From IMG/VR virus record IMGVR_UViG_3300025137_000004, positions 1-38,618 of that record: a stretch of 38,618 bases of DNA; one strand, given 5' to 3'. Shown here piece by piece: positions 1 through 8,943 of this stretch. Within the stretch, counting starts at the first letter, position 1; each line of letters starts with the position of its first letter. Both the position numbers and the translations under genes were made by a program. The DNA comes from a virus. The notes under the pieces are model-generated. The model was not told where the DNA came from. It saw nothing but the letters and a program-made list of their open reading frames with translations, and ran no database searches.

Positions 1-99
1 CCGTTGCTAATAAACCAATTCCACCATCTGCTCCTCCACTTGAAACTTGCAATTTGTGAGCAGGACTTGTAGTTCCTATACCTACTCGTTGATTAGCAT
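1..99. repeat. Terminal identical repeat, left copy (contig overlap)
   Basis: These 99 bases are identical to the last 99 bases of the window. The repeat lies inside the tail-fibre gene, and that gene stays in frame when the two ends are joined. This is what an assembler leaves when it closes a circular or circularly permuted molecule. A real direct terminal repeat of a phage end is less likely because the repeat sits mid-gene. Confidence 0.95.
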
Positions 100-505
100 C
101 AATCGTAATAGAAGGAGAATTAGCAGTTTTAAATGTCATATTACTATTGTTGTTATCGTAAATAATGACACCTCGATAATTTCCAGCAGTAGCATCACCC
201 ATTGCTATCGTACAAGTTGAACTTGCACCTCCTAACATTGTCATTCCAACTGCACCACTATTTTCAAGCACTAGCTCATCGGCAGCTGCATTTGGAGATA
301 CACTCCCAGCACTTGCTGTATGTATATGAAATGTAGCGCTGTCAGGTACTATACCTATACCAGCTGTTGTTGTGCCTAAGTATAAAGCTGAACCAGTAGC
401 ATCTCCATCTTCAACTTGCAATGGAGTACTTCCAACTCCACTAGAAGCTATTTTTAATAATAACGGATAAGTACTTGCTATTGTATTTCCTGCTAATGTT
501 GCCAT
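1..505 (-). CDS. Tail fibre with S74 chaperone, N-terminal part (split by contig ends)
   Basis: This is the 5' part of a gene that continues at the right end of the window. ATG at 505 has an AGGAAA ribosome site a few bases upstream. Joining position 1 to position 38519 gives one uninterrupted 464-residue protein. The first 168 codons encode a glycine-, serine- and threonine-rich beta-structured shaft, including GNYRGVIIYDNNN and RVGIGTTSPAHKLQV. The latter is the motif that commonly precedes intramolecular-chaperone tips in phage fibres. The C-terminal S74 peptidase is at the other end of the contig. The protein probably forms a trimeric receptor-binding fibre or spike. It follows a 43-residue gene by about 20 bases and belongs to the long leftward late operon. 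Confidence 0.85.
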   Translation of the reverse strand, partial: MATLAGNTIASTYPLLLKIASSGVGSTPLQVEDGDATGSALYLGTTTAGIGIVPDSATFHIHTASAGSVSPNAAADELVLENSGAVGMTMLGGASSTCTIAMGDATAGNYRGVIIYDNNNSNMTFKTANSPSITIDANQRVGIGTTSPAHKLQVSSGGADGGIGLLAT

Positions 506-525
506 TATATTTTCCTATTCATAAT

Positions 526-657
526 TTAAATTATATCATCCCAATTACGCTGTTCATTTTCCCATACGTCATTAAGATTTGTTGAGTTCCACATATCTCT
601 TGCAAGACGAGCTACTTGAGTAACTATAGAATGTAGGCTAGTACTTAAAGCTAGCAC
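526..657 (-). CDS. Small 43-residue protein of the tail-fibre operon
   Basis: A 43-codon frame starts with GTG at 657. The G of that GTG is the last base of the upstream TAG stop (TAGTG overlap). An AAGGTGA ribosome site sits about eight bases upstream. The product begins VLALSTSLHSIVTQ, continues with MWNSTNLNDVW and ends NWDDII; it has no recognisable domain. The tight overlap, the ribosome site and the lack of any other use for this gap argue that it is real. An internal ATG (codon 22) would give a peptide of only 22 residues. The position between two tail proteins suggests a virion or fibre-assembly role, but this is inference. The fibre gene starts about 20 bases after its stop. Confidence 0.55.
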   Translation of the reverse strand: MLALSTSLHSIVTQVARLARDMWNSTNLNDVWENEQRNWDDII

Positions 658-1841
658 TACCAATCACCTTGATATGCTACTATAGTACCAGTTGCTAACC
701 TAAAACCAGTCCATCTTCCAAATATTGTCATACCTTGTGGAAATGTATTACTTGTATCAATAGCATCGCCATTACTACTAGCTGTTCCTATATAAGAAGA
801 ATCTTGAGGTGTTAGGGTTGTAAATGTTGTATCTTCTAAAAATTGAATTGCTATAACTTTTTTACTTGTTATATTATCAGTACCATCTTCAAATATTGCA
901 CCTAAATGACCTACTGTTTCAGTAACATTTAAAGCTCCAGTTTTATTAACTTGTAATGCTGCATAATCTCCATCTGCTCCACCTAAAGTTGCTAAAGAAT
1001 CATTTCTAACAGTTAATGCCATAATACCAGTATCACCTGAACTGTGAGCTGCGTCTTCAGCTTTAATAGCAGTTTCTATAGTTTCTACAGCTCCTTCTAT
1101 TTCTTCTGTATCGGTTTTAATTGTATCTAATACAGTATCTATCTCAGTATTTTTTGTAAGTATGCTATCTAATACAGCATCAAATGTATCTATCTTTGAG
1201 TTGGTTGATGTTATTAATGTTTCAATTCCATCTACATGACCTTTAATAGCATTTGTATCTTCATCTATAGTGCCTAATAATACTTCCATAGCTGCTAAAT
1301 CTGTAACTGCTGGGTCGTCAGATGCTAAAGTTACTCTTTGTACTCCAGCTGCAACAGCTCCAGCGCCACCAACAAAATCTGTTCCTGCTATATTAGCATT
1401 TACATTTAAGTAATTTCCGTCTACTGCATTATCTAACAATTCTACAGCCGTTTCGATTGCTTCTGTATCTATTTTAATAGTATCAAGAACTGTGTCTATA
1501 GCAGTTAATAAAGTTTCTACTCCGTCAACATGTCCTATAATTGTTGCTTGATTAGCAGCAGTAGCAGCACCAGCAGGCAACGCACTTGATAAAGTGTCAA
1601 CTTGGAGATGTCCATCGGCATCCACTAAAGGTACATAGCTTGTACCACCTGTTCCTGTTTTTACTGTGTGACTGAACATAAGCATTGAATCTTCTGCTTT
1701 GTCAGTATGCACTTCTATGTTTATATCAGAACCCTCTGTTTTAAGGGTTACATTATCAATATCAACTTTCAGCGCATCTTCATCAGTATTTAAAACTCTG
1801 TTTAGCGCTTCAGCAGCTGTATATTCTTGTATTCCAGCCAT
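657..1841 (-). CDS. Tail or fibre-associated structural protein with heptad-like repeats
   Basis: This 394-residue protein has two internal repeats of the type GHVDGVETLLTAIDTVLDTIK (residues about 100-130) and GHVDGIETLITS followed by EIDTVLDTIKTDTEEIE (about 205-250). These look like a long alpha-helical coiled-coil rod. Around residues 265-310 comes the segment DAAHSSGDTGIMALTVRNDS then GDYAALQVNKTGALNV, which is common in structural proteins of uncultured marine and other phages. The C-terminus looks like a compact beta domain. It sits between the giant virion protein and the S74 fibre, so a trimeric tail-fibre shaft or adaptor is the best guess. The ATG at 1841 has an AAAGGACAAGTT leader. 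No enzyme motif is visible. Confidence 0.7.
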   Translation of the reverse strand: MAGIQEYTAAEALNRVLNTDEDALKVDIDNVTLKTEGSDINIEVHTDKAEDSMLMFSHTVKTGTGGTSYVPLVDADGHLQVDTLSSALPAGAATAANQATIIGHVDGVETLLTAIDTVLDTIKIDTEAIETAVELLDNAVDGNYLNVNANIAGTDFVGGAGAVAAGVQRVTLASDDPAVTDLAAMEVLLGTIDEDTNAIKGHVDGIETLITSTNSKIDTFDAVLDSILTKNTEIDTVLDTIKTDTEEIEGAVETIETAIKAEDAAHSSGDTGIMALTVRNDSLATLGGADGDYAALQVNKTGALNVTETVGHLGAIFEDGTDNITSKKVIAIQFLEDTTFTTLTPQDSSYIGTASSNGDAIDTSNTFPQGMTIFGRWTGFRLATGTIVAYQGDW

Positions 1842-1861
1842 AACTTGTCCTTTATGAATTT

Positions 1862-1890
1862 ATATCAAAAACCTAATCAAATTAGTTTTA
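1862..1890 (-). terminator. Weak terminator-like hairpin before the 394-residue gene
   Basis: On the minus strand, AAAAC-TAAT, loop TTG, ATTAG, one bulged G and then TTTTTG form a short AT-rich hairpin followed by a T run. It lies between the giant virion gene and the fibre genes. The stem is short, so termination would be partial at best. Confidence 0.3.
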
Positions 1891-1910
1891 TGATTGTTTA
1901 ATTTATATAT

Positions 1911-1926
1911 GCTAGCAAAAGCTAGC
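1911..1926. repeat. Hairpin made of two GCTAGC palindromes
   Basis: Two copies of GCTAGC are separated by exactly four A (T on the minus strand). They can fold as a 6-bp stem with a tetraloop on either strand. The hairpin lies in the 97-base gap between the giant virion gene and the 394-residue tail gene. It is one of the few intergenic places where the genome-wide GCTAGC word occurs. Confidence 0.6.
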
Positions 1927-1938
1927 AAATCCTTTTTA

Positions 1939-4900
1939 TTACTTTTTAAATGGAAATGGTTCATTTAGTATTTTATTTTCATAAAAACTATCCATTAATA
2001 TTTTAAATTCTTGTTTTGTTTCTTCGTTTAAAAAACCTGTTGCTTTCCCAGTTCTTTTGTTTACAGGACTAATTTTTTCTAAATCACTTAAAATATTACT
2101 ATATCTTTCATTGTCTTGTGGATACATAGTTACAAATCGAGCTAAAAAATATGCTCTTTGTCTAGGTGTAAAATTTGCTGCAATTTCAACTAATCCTTTT
2201 GTAAGCGTAAGTGTGTTTTTAGATAATTTTTCTGTATAGTATTTTACTCTATTAGCATATTCTTCTTGACCATATTCTGCACGATATTCTTCTAATCTAT
2301 TAACAACAGCAGTATGTATTTGTTGTTGTTTTTCTGGATTGTCTTTATTATTAACTATTGCTAGCGCAGCTAAGTTGAGTTCATTATTCATTTCTGTTCG
2401 TATTGAGTTTCTTTCTTTATCAAGCTCAATAGCTTTTTCTTTTTCAGAATATGATTTATCTTCTGGAAATACAAATATCCTATCTCTTAAAGTTCTCATT
2501 ACAGGAGAATCTAATGCAGGAACACCTATATATTTAGCTGCATTTCTATCGTATTCATATAAATCTTCTTCTGTCATTAATTTTCTCATTTTATCATAAC
2601 CACCTAAACCAATATCGTAATAAGTATTACCTCTTGCAATAAATTTTTCGGTTGTATACTTTACTTTAGCTGGACTTGCATTAAAAAAATTAGCTATATC
2701 TTTATAAAGATTTTCCTCATTAAAATTAGTTTTTAATGATTCTTCTACATTTTTTTCACCACCTAAATATATATCTGTTTTATATGGAAATCTTTTACCT
2801 GTATAATGCGCTATAGCAACATTAATTGTAGGTGATAGTCTACCTATATCCAAAGGAGCTAAACTTTCTATTATTTTAAACATTTGTTCATAATGATAAT
2901 CAGGAAGTCTTTTTCCTTCTTGATAAGCAAATGCAGATTCCATAACCCCACTAATTAATTGTTGCCCACTATCTAATTGAATTTTTACAGCTAAAGGTTT
3001 TGATTCTCCTGTTTTTGGATTTTCAGTTCTTAATGGAATAGGTATTATAAGATTACTAAATTTTTGAGTATCAGAAATTCTATCATATATTTCTTTATTT
3101 TCTTTAGAAGAAGTTGCCCATTGATATGCTCCATATTTCATTGCAGCTATTTGAGCAGCTTTAACATACCAACGTTTGTCTTTCATTCCTCTTAACATAC
3201 CTCTTGTTGCCTGTATATTAGCATTAGCATAAGGAATAAATACTTCTGTAGCTCTTGAAATTTGTCCACCTTTTGAAAAATCCATATAGCTCCTTGCTCT
3301 CCATGTAGCTTCTTTAGGAGAAAGACCGTTTTTAATAAGTCTATCTCTAAAAGCTAATCGAGTACTTAATTCACTATATTCTCCAATTTTTCCTAAGTAT
3401 TTATCTAAAAATTGTAAACTATTTCCTATTTTACCACTAAACGCATCTGGTCTCAATGGTTTAGAAAGCAATGCAAAACCACCACCTTCATTTACAAAAT
3501 CAGTATATCTACCACTTTTTGTTCTTACATCACGACTTACTCTTACCATATCCCTTGCCATTTGGACATAAGCATAAGGTAAAAAATTACTATAAGCACC
3601 ATGCTCATTTAATGTAATAAAAGCCATATCTCTTGTCATATTTGTAACAGCAAAAACAGGATTATAACCAGTAGCTGTAGCTTTAATTATCTTTGAACCT
3701 GACATCCAGCCCATAGCGTTCATTAACCTAGGTCCAACAACAGGGTCACTTACAACCCAACCTGATGCAAATTCATCTTCTAAAGCTATATATTTTTTTC
3801 TGCCTTTTTCAAAAAATTCTATTCTAGTATATCCTTTTTTTAGCCTAGTATTTCCATCTTTTAAACGATAACCAATACCTTCATAACCACTTTTTTTAGT
3901 TTTTAATAAAGAATTAAGAGCTGTATCGGCATTATTTCTAGCTATTCTATTTTTTGAAGACGTAATAAAATCATATAATAATATTTTACTATTATTATAT
4001 AAAAATCCTTCATCTCCTGTTTTTAATCTTTTTATTCCATTATCATGAACTGTAATTCTTTTATTTCTAATAGTATAATCTTTTTCACCACGAATAAATT
4101 TTAAATATTTTTTAGGCATATATTCTCTACGTCTAAATTGAGCAGCGCTTACATCATCTATTAAACCACCTACTTCTAGCTCATCTACAGTTTCTTTAAA
4201 TACAGCAAAATAATCATCTGCTAATGAATTTATTTTTCCTCTAACATTATCAGGTAAGCTTGCTAGCATATCATCTACAACACCATCGTAAGTAGCTGTT
4301 CCTTTTCCACCAGAATATTCATAATTTTCCATTCTTTTTATTTCTTCATCTATTTTTCTTAGCTCTGGTTTACTAGTTTCTGTTTTTCTTTTATTTTTTA
4401 AATTAACTATTTCATCAATATGAAACTTTTTTAACCCTGATTCGTTTCTTAAAAGTATTAACGCATCAAGCGTTTTAGTTTCTTTTCTGCTTAATTGATT
4501 ATATATCGTAGAATTAAGTTGTTCTATTTTCATACCAGCTTGCGTATTATAGCCATTTATAAAATCTTTTTCTATTCGAATAGCTTTAAGCATAGCGCTT
4601 TCTTCGCCACCTGCTGTTTTAATTGCCTTATCTAGTATTAAATTAACTTCGGCACCAACATCAACTGTAGCTTTTAAAAATTTTCCTTTAATTTTAGAAA
4701 AAGTACCTAAATTCATTCCATTTTCTACTTTATTAGCTTGATTTGTTTCTTCTAAAAACTTTTTTGTTTTTTCAAATCTTTTTGGCACAGGCTGACTTTC
4801 ATCAAATATAGAACCAGTTTGCCTACCCATAATTGTTTGTACAATAGAATTATCTAATAAAGCTAAAGCACTTTCTTTTGCTCCTTTACTCATTTCTTTA

Positions 4901-6651
4901 GTAAAATTAATAAATGTTTTTGCTTGAGAATTAGTAAGTCCATGACTATTTTTTAAAGCATTTCTTGTTGCTTCGTCTCCAAGAACTTTTAATTGTTGTT
5001 CAATAATTTTAGAAGCATTTTCCATGCTTTGTAATATTTGCTGTTTACGATTTGCTGTCATAGTATTTGCAACATACGGATTTTCTAACAAAGATTTTTG
5101 TTGCACTATATTGTCACCAAGACTTGCTACAGTATCTTTAGCATCTTTAATTTGTCTTTTTGAAGCAGGAGTTTTTAAAGTTGTTTTTTTACCTGAATCT
5201 CCAGTATAAAAAACTTTTCCATCTCCTATATCAAGAACTTCTTGTAGTACTTGTGGGTTTTTAATATTTTCAGCTAATTGTTTTGTAACATAATTAATAT
5301 TTATTTTATCTTTATTGCCTTTTGCAACTTCTAATGCAGTTTTAGAATACTGTGATAAATCTTTTGTTTTTTTAGCAACTGTTTTTGCAAAACCTGTTGC
5401 GTTTGCTCCACCTGCTTTTAAACCAACAGCTACTAATGGTGCATTTAAAGGGCTTTGAAACCATCTATCGTATGCATCATCTATAAGTTTTCTTTGGTCT
5501 TCTGGATAGTTATTAGCTACAGGTTTTAAAGATGATAGCATTAAATCTCCTGCTAGTTCTGGAATAGCAGCGTAACCAGTAAGTATACTTTCTGCTAGCT
5601 CTTTACCACCTTTTCCCATCATAACAAAATCAACTACTTGGTTTTTAAAATCGCCTATTCCAAATAAAACATCACCTACATTATTTAATACATTAACACC
5701 TAATTGCCTTATTGTTTTTTCGTTTGGTTTTTCACCACCAAATGTATCTTGAACCATTGTTTTAAAAGCATTTACTCCAGTAGGTGCTTTGTACTCAGAT
5801 AAACTATATTTACTATTAAAAAATTCAACTTCTTTATTTAACTCATTTGTTTCTTTTATATCGTCTACTGTATTTAAAGAAATTTTACTATCTTCAATAT
5901 TTTTTAAAAGCATAGAATCTTTTGGTTCTATTACTTTTTTATTTTCATTTATAGGAAATTTTTTATAAAAAGGTTGATTTGATTTTGTAGTTCGAGTAGG
6001 TGAAAAAATGTCAATAGAATCTAATAATTCACTATAAGCACTACCTGTTTGTCTTATCCTACTTGCTTCTTCATTAATTGCTGCTCCAATATCATTTTCC
6101 CTACTTTCTACAACAGCATTATAATCGTTTTTACCCATGTATTTAGATATTGTTTTAAAATACCTATCTTTAATAGCAATTTGTTTATCGGTAATTAATT
6201 GGTCTCTTTTTAAACCCATAGGGTATATACTAGAAAAACTTTCTAAATCACCACCAACATTATTGTAAATGTTTTTAATTACAAATTTACCTCCCTGTTT
6301 TCCTAACTCTTCAGATGGAAATATAGCTGTATACAATTTTCTTCCTTCTGGATTATCTGCTTGTGGTAATTTTGGACCTTTTGTAGCTCCAAATTTTTCT
6401 GCTAACTCTTGTGTCCATAAAGTTGCAACAGGATTATTTGTTCTTTTTGTTAAACCATCCTCACCATTATATTCTAATTCTGTTAAACCTTTAAATATAG
6501 AATCAATAGTAGTATCTTTATTTTGATTTTGTTTTCTTTTTAAAACAGATTTAAAAGCATATTGATTTTTATTCTTTACTAAAGAATCAACTTGTACTTT
6601 TTGTTTTCTTTTTAAAACAGATTTAAAAACATATTGTTGTGTTTGACTCAT
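1939..6651 (-). CDS. Giant internal virion (ejection) protein with lysozyme-like and LPD38-like regions
   Basis: This 1570-residue protein is the largest gene. Residues about 65-165 (KRTNNPV, EKFGATKG, LYTAIFPSEELGKQGG, then a Y and LG pattern) follow the NNPG...GAT...F.t.E.G layout of peptidoglycan-hydrolase-like domains carried by phage virion proteins. Residues about 1000-1250 contain MDFSKGGQISRATEVFIPYANANIQATRG. This matches the LPD38-type region of large polyvalent phage proteins (MDFSRRG...FFNA..QG). Long helical stretches lie between. The N-terminus repeats QYVFKSVLKRKQ and QYAFKSVLKRKQ with a 24-residue period. The start ATG overlaps the upstream stop (TAATG). The likely role is ejection with the DNA, local cell-wall opening and formation of a trans-envelope conduit, comparable to the internal core proteins of T7-like phages. 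That role is inferred. Confidence 0.75.
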   Translation of the reverse strand: MSQTQQYVFKSVLKRKQKVQVDSLVKNKNQYAFKSVLKRKQNQNKDTTIDSIFKGLTELEYNGEDGLTKRTNNPVATLWTQELAEKFGATKGPKLPQADNPEGRKLYTAIFPSEELGKQGGKFVIKNIYNNVGGDLESFSSIYPMGLKRDQLITDKQIAIKDRYFKTISKYMGKNDYNAVVESRENDIGAAINEEASRIRQTGSAYSELLDSIDIFSPTRTTKSNQPFYKKFPINENKKVIEPKDSMLLKNIEDSKISLNTVDDIKETNELNKEVEFFNSKYSLSEYKAPTGVNAFKTMVQDTFGGEKPNEKTIRQLGVNVLNNVGDVLFGIGDFKNQVVDFVMMGKGGKELAESILTGYAAIPELAGDLMLSSLKPVANNYPEDQRKLIDDAYDRWFQSPLNAPLVAVGLKAGGANATGFAKTVAKKTKDLSQYSKTALEVAKGNKDKININYVTKQLAENIKNPQVLQEVLDIGDGKVFYTGDSGKKTTLKTPASKRQIKDAKDTVASLGDNIVQQKSLLENPYVANTMTANRKQQILQSMENASKIIEQQLKVLGDEATRNALKNSHGLTNSQAKTFINFTKEMSKGAKESALALLDNSIVQTIMGRQTGSIFDESQPVPKRFEKTKKFLEETNQANKVENGMNLGTFSKIKGKFLKATVDVGAEVNLILDKAIKTAGGEESAMLKAIRIEKDFINGYNTQAGMKIEQLNSTIYNQLSRKETKTLDALILLRNESGLKKFHIDEIVNLKNKRKTETSKPELRKIDEEIKRMENYEYSGGKGTATYDGVVDDMLASLPDNVRGKINSLADDYFAVFKETVDELEVGGLIDDVSAAQFRRREYMPKKYLKFIRGEKDYTIRNKRITVHDNGIKRLKTGDEGFLYNNSKILLYDFITSSKNRIARNNADTALNSLLKTKKSGYEGIGYRLKDGNTRLKKGYTRIEFFEKGRKKYIALEDEFASGWVVSDPVVGPRLMNAMGWMSGSKIIKATATGYNPVFAVTNMTRDMAFITLNEHGAYSNFLPYAYVQMARDMVRVSRDVRTKSGRYTDFVNEGGGFALLSKPLRPDAFSGKIGNSLQFLDKYLGKIGEYSELSTRLAFRDRLIKNGLSPKEATWRARSYMDFSKGGQISRATEVFIPYANANIQATRGMLRGMKDKRWYVKAAQIAAMKYGAYQWATSSKENKEIYDRISDTQKFSNLIIPIPLRTENPKTGESKPLAVKIQLDSGQQLISGVMESAFAYQEGKRLPDYHYEQMFKIIESLAPLDIGRLSPTINVAIAHYTGKRFPYKTDIYLGGEKNVEESLKTNFNEENLYKDIANFFNASPAKVKYTTEKFIARGNTYYDIGLGGYDKMRKLMTEEDLYEYDRNAAKYIGVPALDSPVMRTLRDRIFVFPEDKSYSEKEKAIELDKERNSIRTEMNNELNLAALAIVNNKDNPEKQQQIHTAVVNRLEEYRAEYGQEEYANRVKYYTEKLSKNTLTLTKGLVEIAANFTPRQRAYFLARFVTMYPQDNERYSNILSDLEKISPVNKRTGKATGFLNEETKQEFKILMDSFYENKILNEPFPFKK
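6531..6636 (-). repeat. Direct repeat in the 5' end of the giant virion gene
   Basis: Two 34-base copies (6531-6564 and 6603-6636) differ at one position and are spaced 72 bases apart. They encode the duplicated basic motif Q-Y-[AV]-F-K-S-V-L-K-R-K-Q at residues 6-17 and 30-41. The near-identity at DNA level suggests a recent duplication. Confidence 0.85.
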
Positions 6652-7502
6652 TATGGTTTTGTACTATCTGAAATTGCATCATTAAAACGAATATTACTTA
6701 AATTCATATCACTTAAGGAAGATGGTAAAACTATAAAATTTGGTTGTGCTTTTTCTTTATAATTCATTTTTAAAGCATTTCTTATACCAGAACCATGAGA
6801 AGTATTTAAAAAGTCAAACATTAATTGTTGAACTGCAAGTTTTTGGTCAGCAGTTTCAACATTTGGTATACCTGTATTTTCATCCATATTTAAAGCTTCA
6901 TCAACTTTTTTAGTTGAAATCCCTGCTTTTTCAAACTCTCCTTGTTCAAGCATATAATCTATATCTTCAAATGTAAAATATGCATCTACTTTAGTTCTAT
7001 CGGGAGCGTCATTATTATCAAATACAAAATTAATATCACTTGCGCTTGTATAAGTCATTTCACCTTTAGGAAATTGATTCCGAATCAATGAAGGTGTATA
7101 TCCTTTTCCACCTTTTTCATCTTCAACAAACTTATCTTCTTGTTCTTTTATAGCTTTTTTGTCTTCTGCATCTTCTCTTTCTTTTTTAAAACTTGCACTT
7201 AAAGCTGTTGCAGAAGAAGCTCTACCTCTTTGTATTCCTGATTTCATCCTAGAATATTCTAAAGGTGTCATTCCATATTTAACTCTTTCTGCTTCTTCTT
7301 CTTGCAATATAGCTAACTTATTTTTATCTTGATATGATTTTAACACACCTGCTACTGTAGGTGATTCTTTTTGTTCCATTGTAACAATTCCAACAGATTC
7401 TCTTCTTTTTTTTAAGTTATCTACATAATTACTTATATCTTCAGCAGTATTTTGTGTGTATTCTGCAAAAATTTGTGTTGGTGTTTTTGGTCCATTTGCC
7501 AT
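6651..7502 (-). CDS. Probable internal virion protein, 283 residues
   Basis: This is a hydrophilic, charge-rich, largely helical protein that begins MANGPKTPTQIFAEY. It has a long coiled-coil-like segment (residues about 15-125, rich in K, E and Q) and a more compact acidic C-terminal half (YFTFEDIDYMLEQGEFEKAGI). I do not recognise a family. Its place between the 226-residue protein and the giant ejection protein fits a set of internal or ejected proteins such as P22 gp7/gp20/gp16 or T7 gp14/15/16, but that is by position only. Start and stop overlap the neighbours as TAATG, which implies translational coupling. Confidence 0.6.
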   Translation of the reverse strand: MANGPKTPTQIFAEYTQNTAEDISNYVDNLKKRRESVGIVTMEQKESPTVAGVLKSYQDKNKLAILQEEEAERVKYGMTPLEYSRMKSGIQRGRASSATALSASFKKEREDAEDKKAIKEQEDKFVEDEKGGKGYTPSLIRNQFPKGEMTYTSASDINFVFDNNDAPDRTKVDAYFTFEDIDYMLEQGEFEKAGISTKKVDEALNMDENTGIPNVETADQKLAVQQLMFDFLNTSHGSGIRNALKMNYKEKAQPNFIVLPSSLSDMNLSNIRFNDAISDSTKP

Positions 7503-8182
7503 TATGAATACCTCGATATATCAGCTTCTATTCCTAAAATTTGTTGTGTTACAGCAGCTTGTTCTTCAGCAGTTTGTGCTAGTATATTTGCAGTTTCTTT
7601 TTCTGCTTGCAAATCTAATCCACGAATATTTTTAGAAAATTCTTGACTTGTATCTGCTTGCCTTCTTTGTAATTCATCTAAAATACCACCAGACATTGCT
7701 AAATTTGTTTGACCTAAAGCTGTTTCTGATGTTCTTGTAATATTTTCACTTTTAGTTAAAAAATCTGTAAATGCATCTTCTTCACGCAACCCAGCTGATT
7801 CTAAAGCAAACTCTAATAATGTTTTTCCTCTTTCTATTATGCTTGGTATAGCTCCTCTTAAAATTCTTTGTTGGTCACCTAATACATTTCTTACATCTTT
7901 ATTTCTTTTACTTTGTCTAGATGCACCAAAAAGATTGCTACCTACATCATAAGCTAGCTTTGCACCTGAAATAATAGCTAATGGATTATATTCTTTTAAA
8001 CCTGTTTCTGGATTTATAGTACCAGAACCATGTTCTTTTACTAACTTTTCACCATCTAAACCATTATTATCTAAAATTTCTGCTTCTGTATTATTTACAT
8101 GAGCTAATTCACCATCAATATATCGAAGCTGTGTATCTCCACCTCTTCCTTTTTTTGCTAACATAGAATATAAATTATTCAT
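7502..8182 (-). CDS. Probable internal virion protein, 226 residues
   Basis: The N-terminal third is polar (KKGRGGDTQLRYIDGELAHV). A short hydrophobic or small-residue stretch follows around residue 70 (NPLAIISGAKLAYDVGSNLFG). The rest is a long Q-, E- and A-rich helical region, including QAEKETANILAQTAEEQAA. This layout, with a membrane-interacting patch and long helices, is typical of small ejection proteins of short-tailed phages. No family is firmly recognised. It ends by overlapping the next start and lies two bases after the 187-residue gene. Confidence 0.55.
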   Translation of the reverse strand: MNNLYSMLAKKGRGGDTQLRYIDGELAHVNNTEAEILDNNGLDGEKLVKEHGSGTINPETGLKEYNPLAIISGAKLAYDVGSNLFGASRQSKRNKDVRNVLGDQQRILRGAIPSIIERGKTLLEFALESAGLREEDAFTDFLTKSENITRTSETALGQTNLAMSGGILDELQRRQADTSQEFSKNIRGLDLQAEKETANILAQTAEEQAAVTQQILGIEADISRYS

Positions 8183-8183
8183 T

Positions 8184-8747
8184 TTAATTACCTTCCCTTA
8201 GTCTGCTCATTAAAATAGATAAAATACTTGGTCTTTCTGTTCCTGTATCTATACCCATTGTTTCTAATTGCCCAACATTTAAAGGTGCATTAGTAGTAAA
8301 TGCTTGTTCACGCTCTTTTAAAGTCATATCTCTACCTAATGCTTCTTCAGTAGCATCAAAAGTAGTTTTAATTTCATTTAAATTTAATTTTTCATTAACA
8401 TCTACAAAAGTATTATTATTAATATCATAATAAACATTTTCACCTTTTTCTTTAGCTACTTGCCCTATTTGCATAGACTTACCAGATTCTCCTGGTTGCG
8501 TTAAAAAATCAAAAAAACCACCCTCAAAACCACCTCTTTTTGCAGTTTTGTAATCTTCTCTTGTTTCAGCTACACTACCTGCTAAGTCAAATAAACCACC
8601 AACAGCATCAATAACAGATTGGTCTTTTTTTGTTTTTACATCAGCTTCTATCATTGCTCTTCTAACTATTGCTCTCGCTGAACCTTTTGCTGTAGCAATA
8701 TCGCCACTTAATTTGCCAAATTTTGCTGCTCTTGCTGTAATTGCCAT
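8184..8747 (-). CDS. Probable internal virion protein, 187 residues
   Basis: The N-terminus (MAITARAAKFGKLSGDIATAKGSARAIVRRAMIE) is basic and helical. Next comes an alanine- and glycine-containing segment (VIDAVGGLFDLAGSVAETR) and then a charged region. Glycine-flanked helices like this appear in virion proteins that cross or touch membranes during DNA ejection. No family is recognised. It is one base from the 64-residue gene and two bases from the 226-residue gene, inside the tail/ejection block. Confidence 0.5.
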   Translation of the reverse strand: MAITARAAKFGKLSGDIATAKGSARAIVRRAMIEADVKTKKDQSVIDAVGGLFDLAGSVAETREDYKTAKRGGFEGGFFDFLTQPGESGKSMQIGQVAKEKGENVYYDINNNTFVDVNEKLNLNEIKTTFDATEEALGRDMTLKEREQAFTTNAPLNVGQLETMGIDTGTERPSILSILMSRLREGN

Positions 8748-8748
8748 A

Positions 8749-8943
8749 TTATGTACCTATTGGTGTTAATGTTTGTTGGTAAATTTGATTACCTATTTTA
8801 ATATATTGTATAACATTTGCTCCAACTTTTCTAAAAACTGGAACAGAATCTTGCAGTTCGCTAGGACTTGGTGTACCAAAACTAACAAAAATACGTTCTT
8901 GCCTTTCGACTACTGATATTCGGTCTTGTCTATTTTTAGCCAT
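8749..8943 (-). CDS. Small 64-residue protein in the tail block
   Basis: The product starts MAKNRQDRISVVERQERIFV and ends in a beta-rich segment (NVIQYIKIGNQIYQQTLTPIGT). Its ATG overlaps the stop of the 716-residue tail protein as TAATG, so it is translationally coupled. Its length and placement suggest a small structural or assembly factor. No family is recognised. Confidence 0.6.
   Translation of the reverse strand: MAKNRQDRISVVERQERIFVSFGTPSPSELQDSVPVFRKVGANVIQYIKIGNQIYQQTLTPIGT

Noticed and set aside
1-99. Direct terminal repeat as a biological phage end
   Set aside because: It lies in the middle of a coding gene and has the length of an assembler overlap. Circular closure is the simpler explanation.
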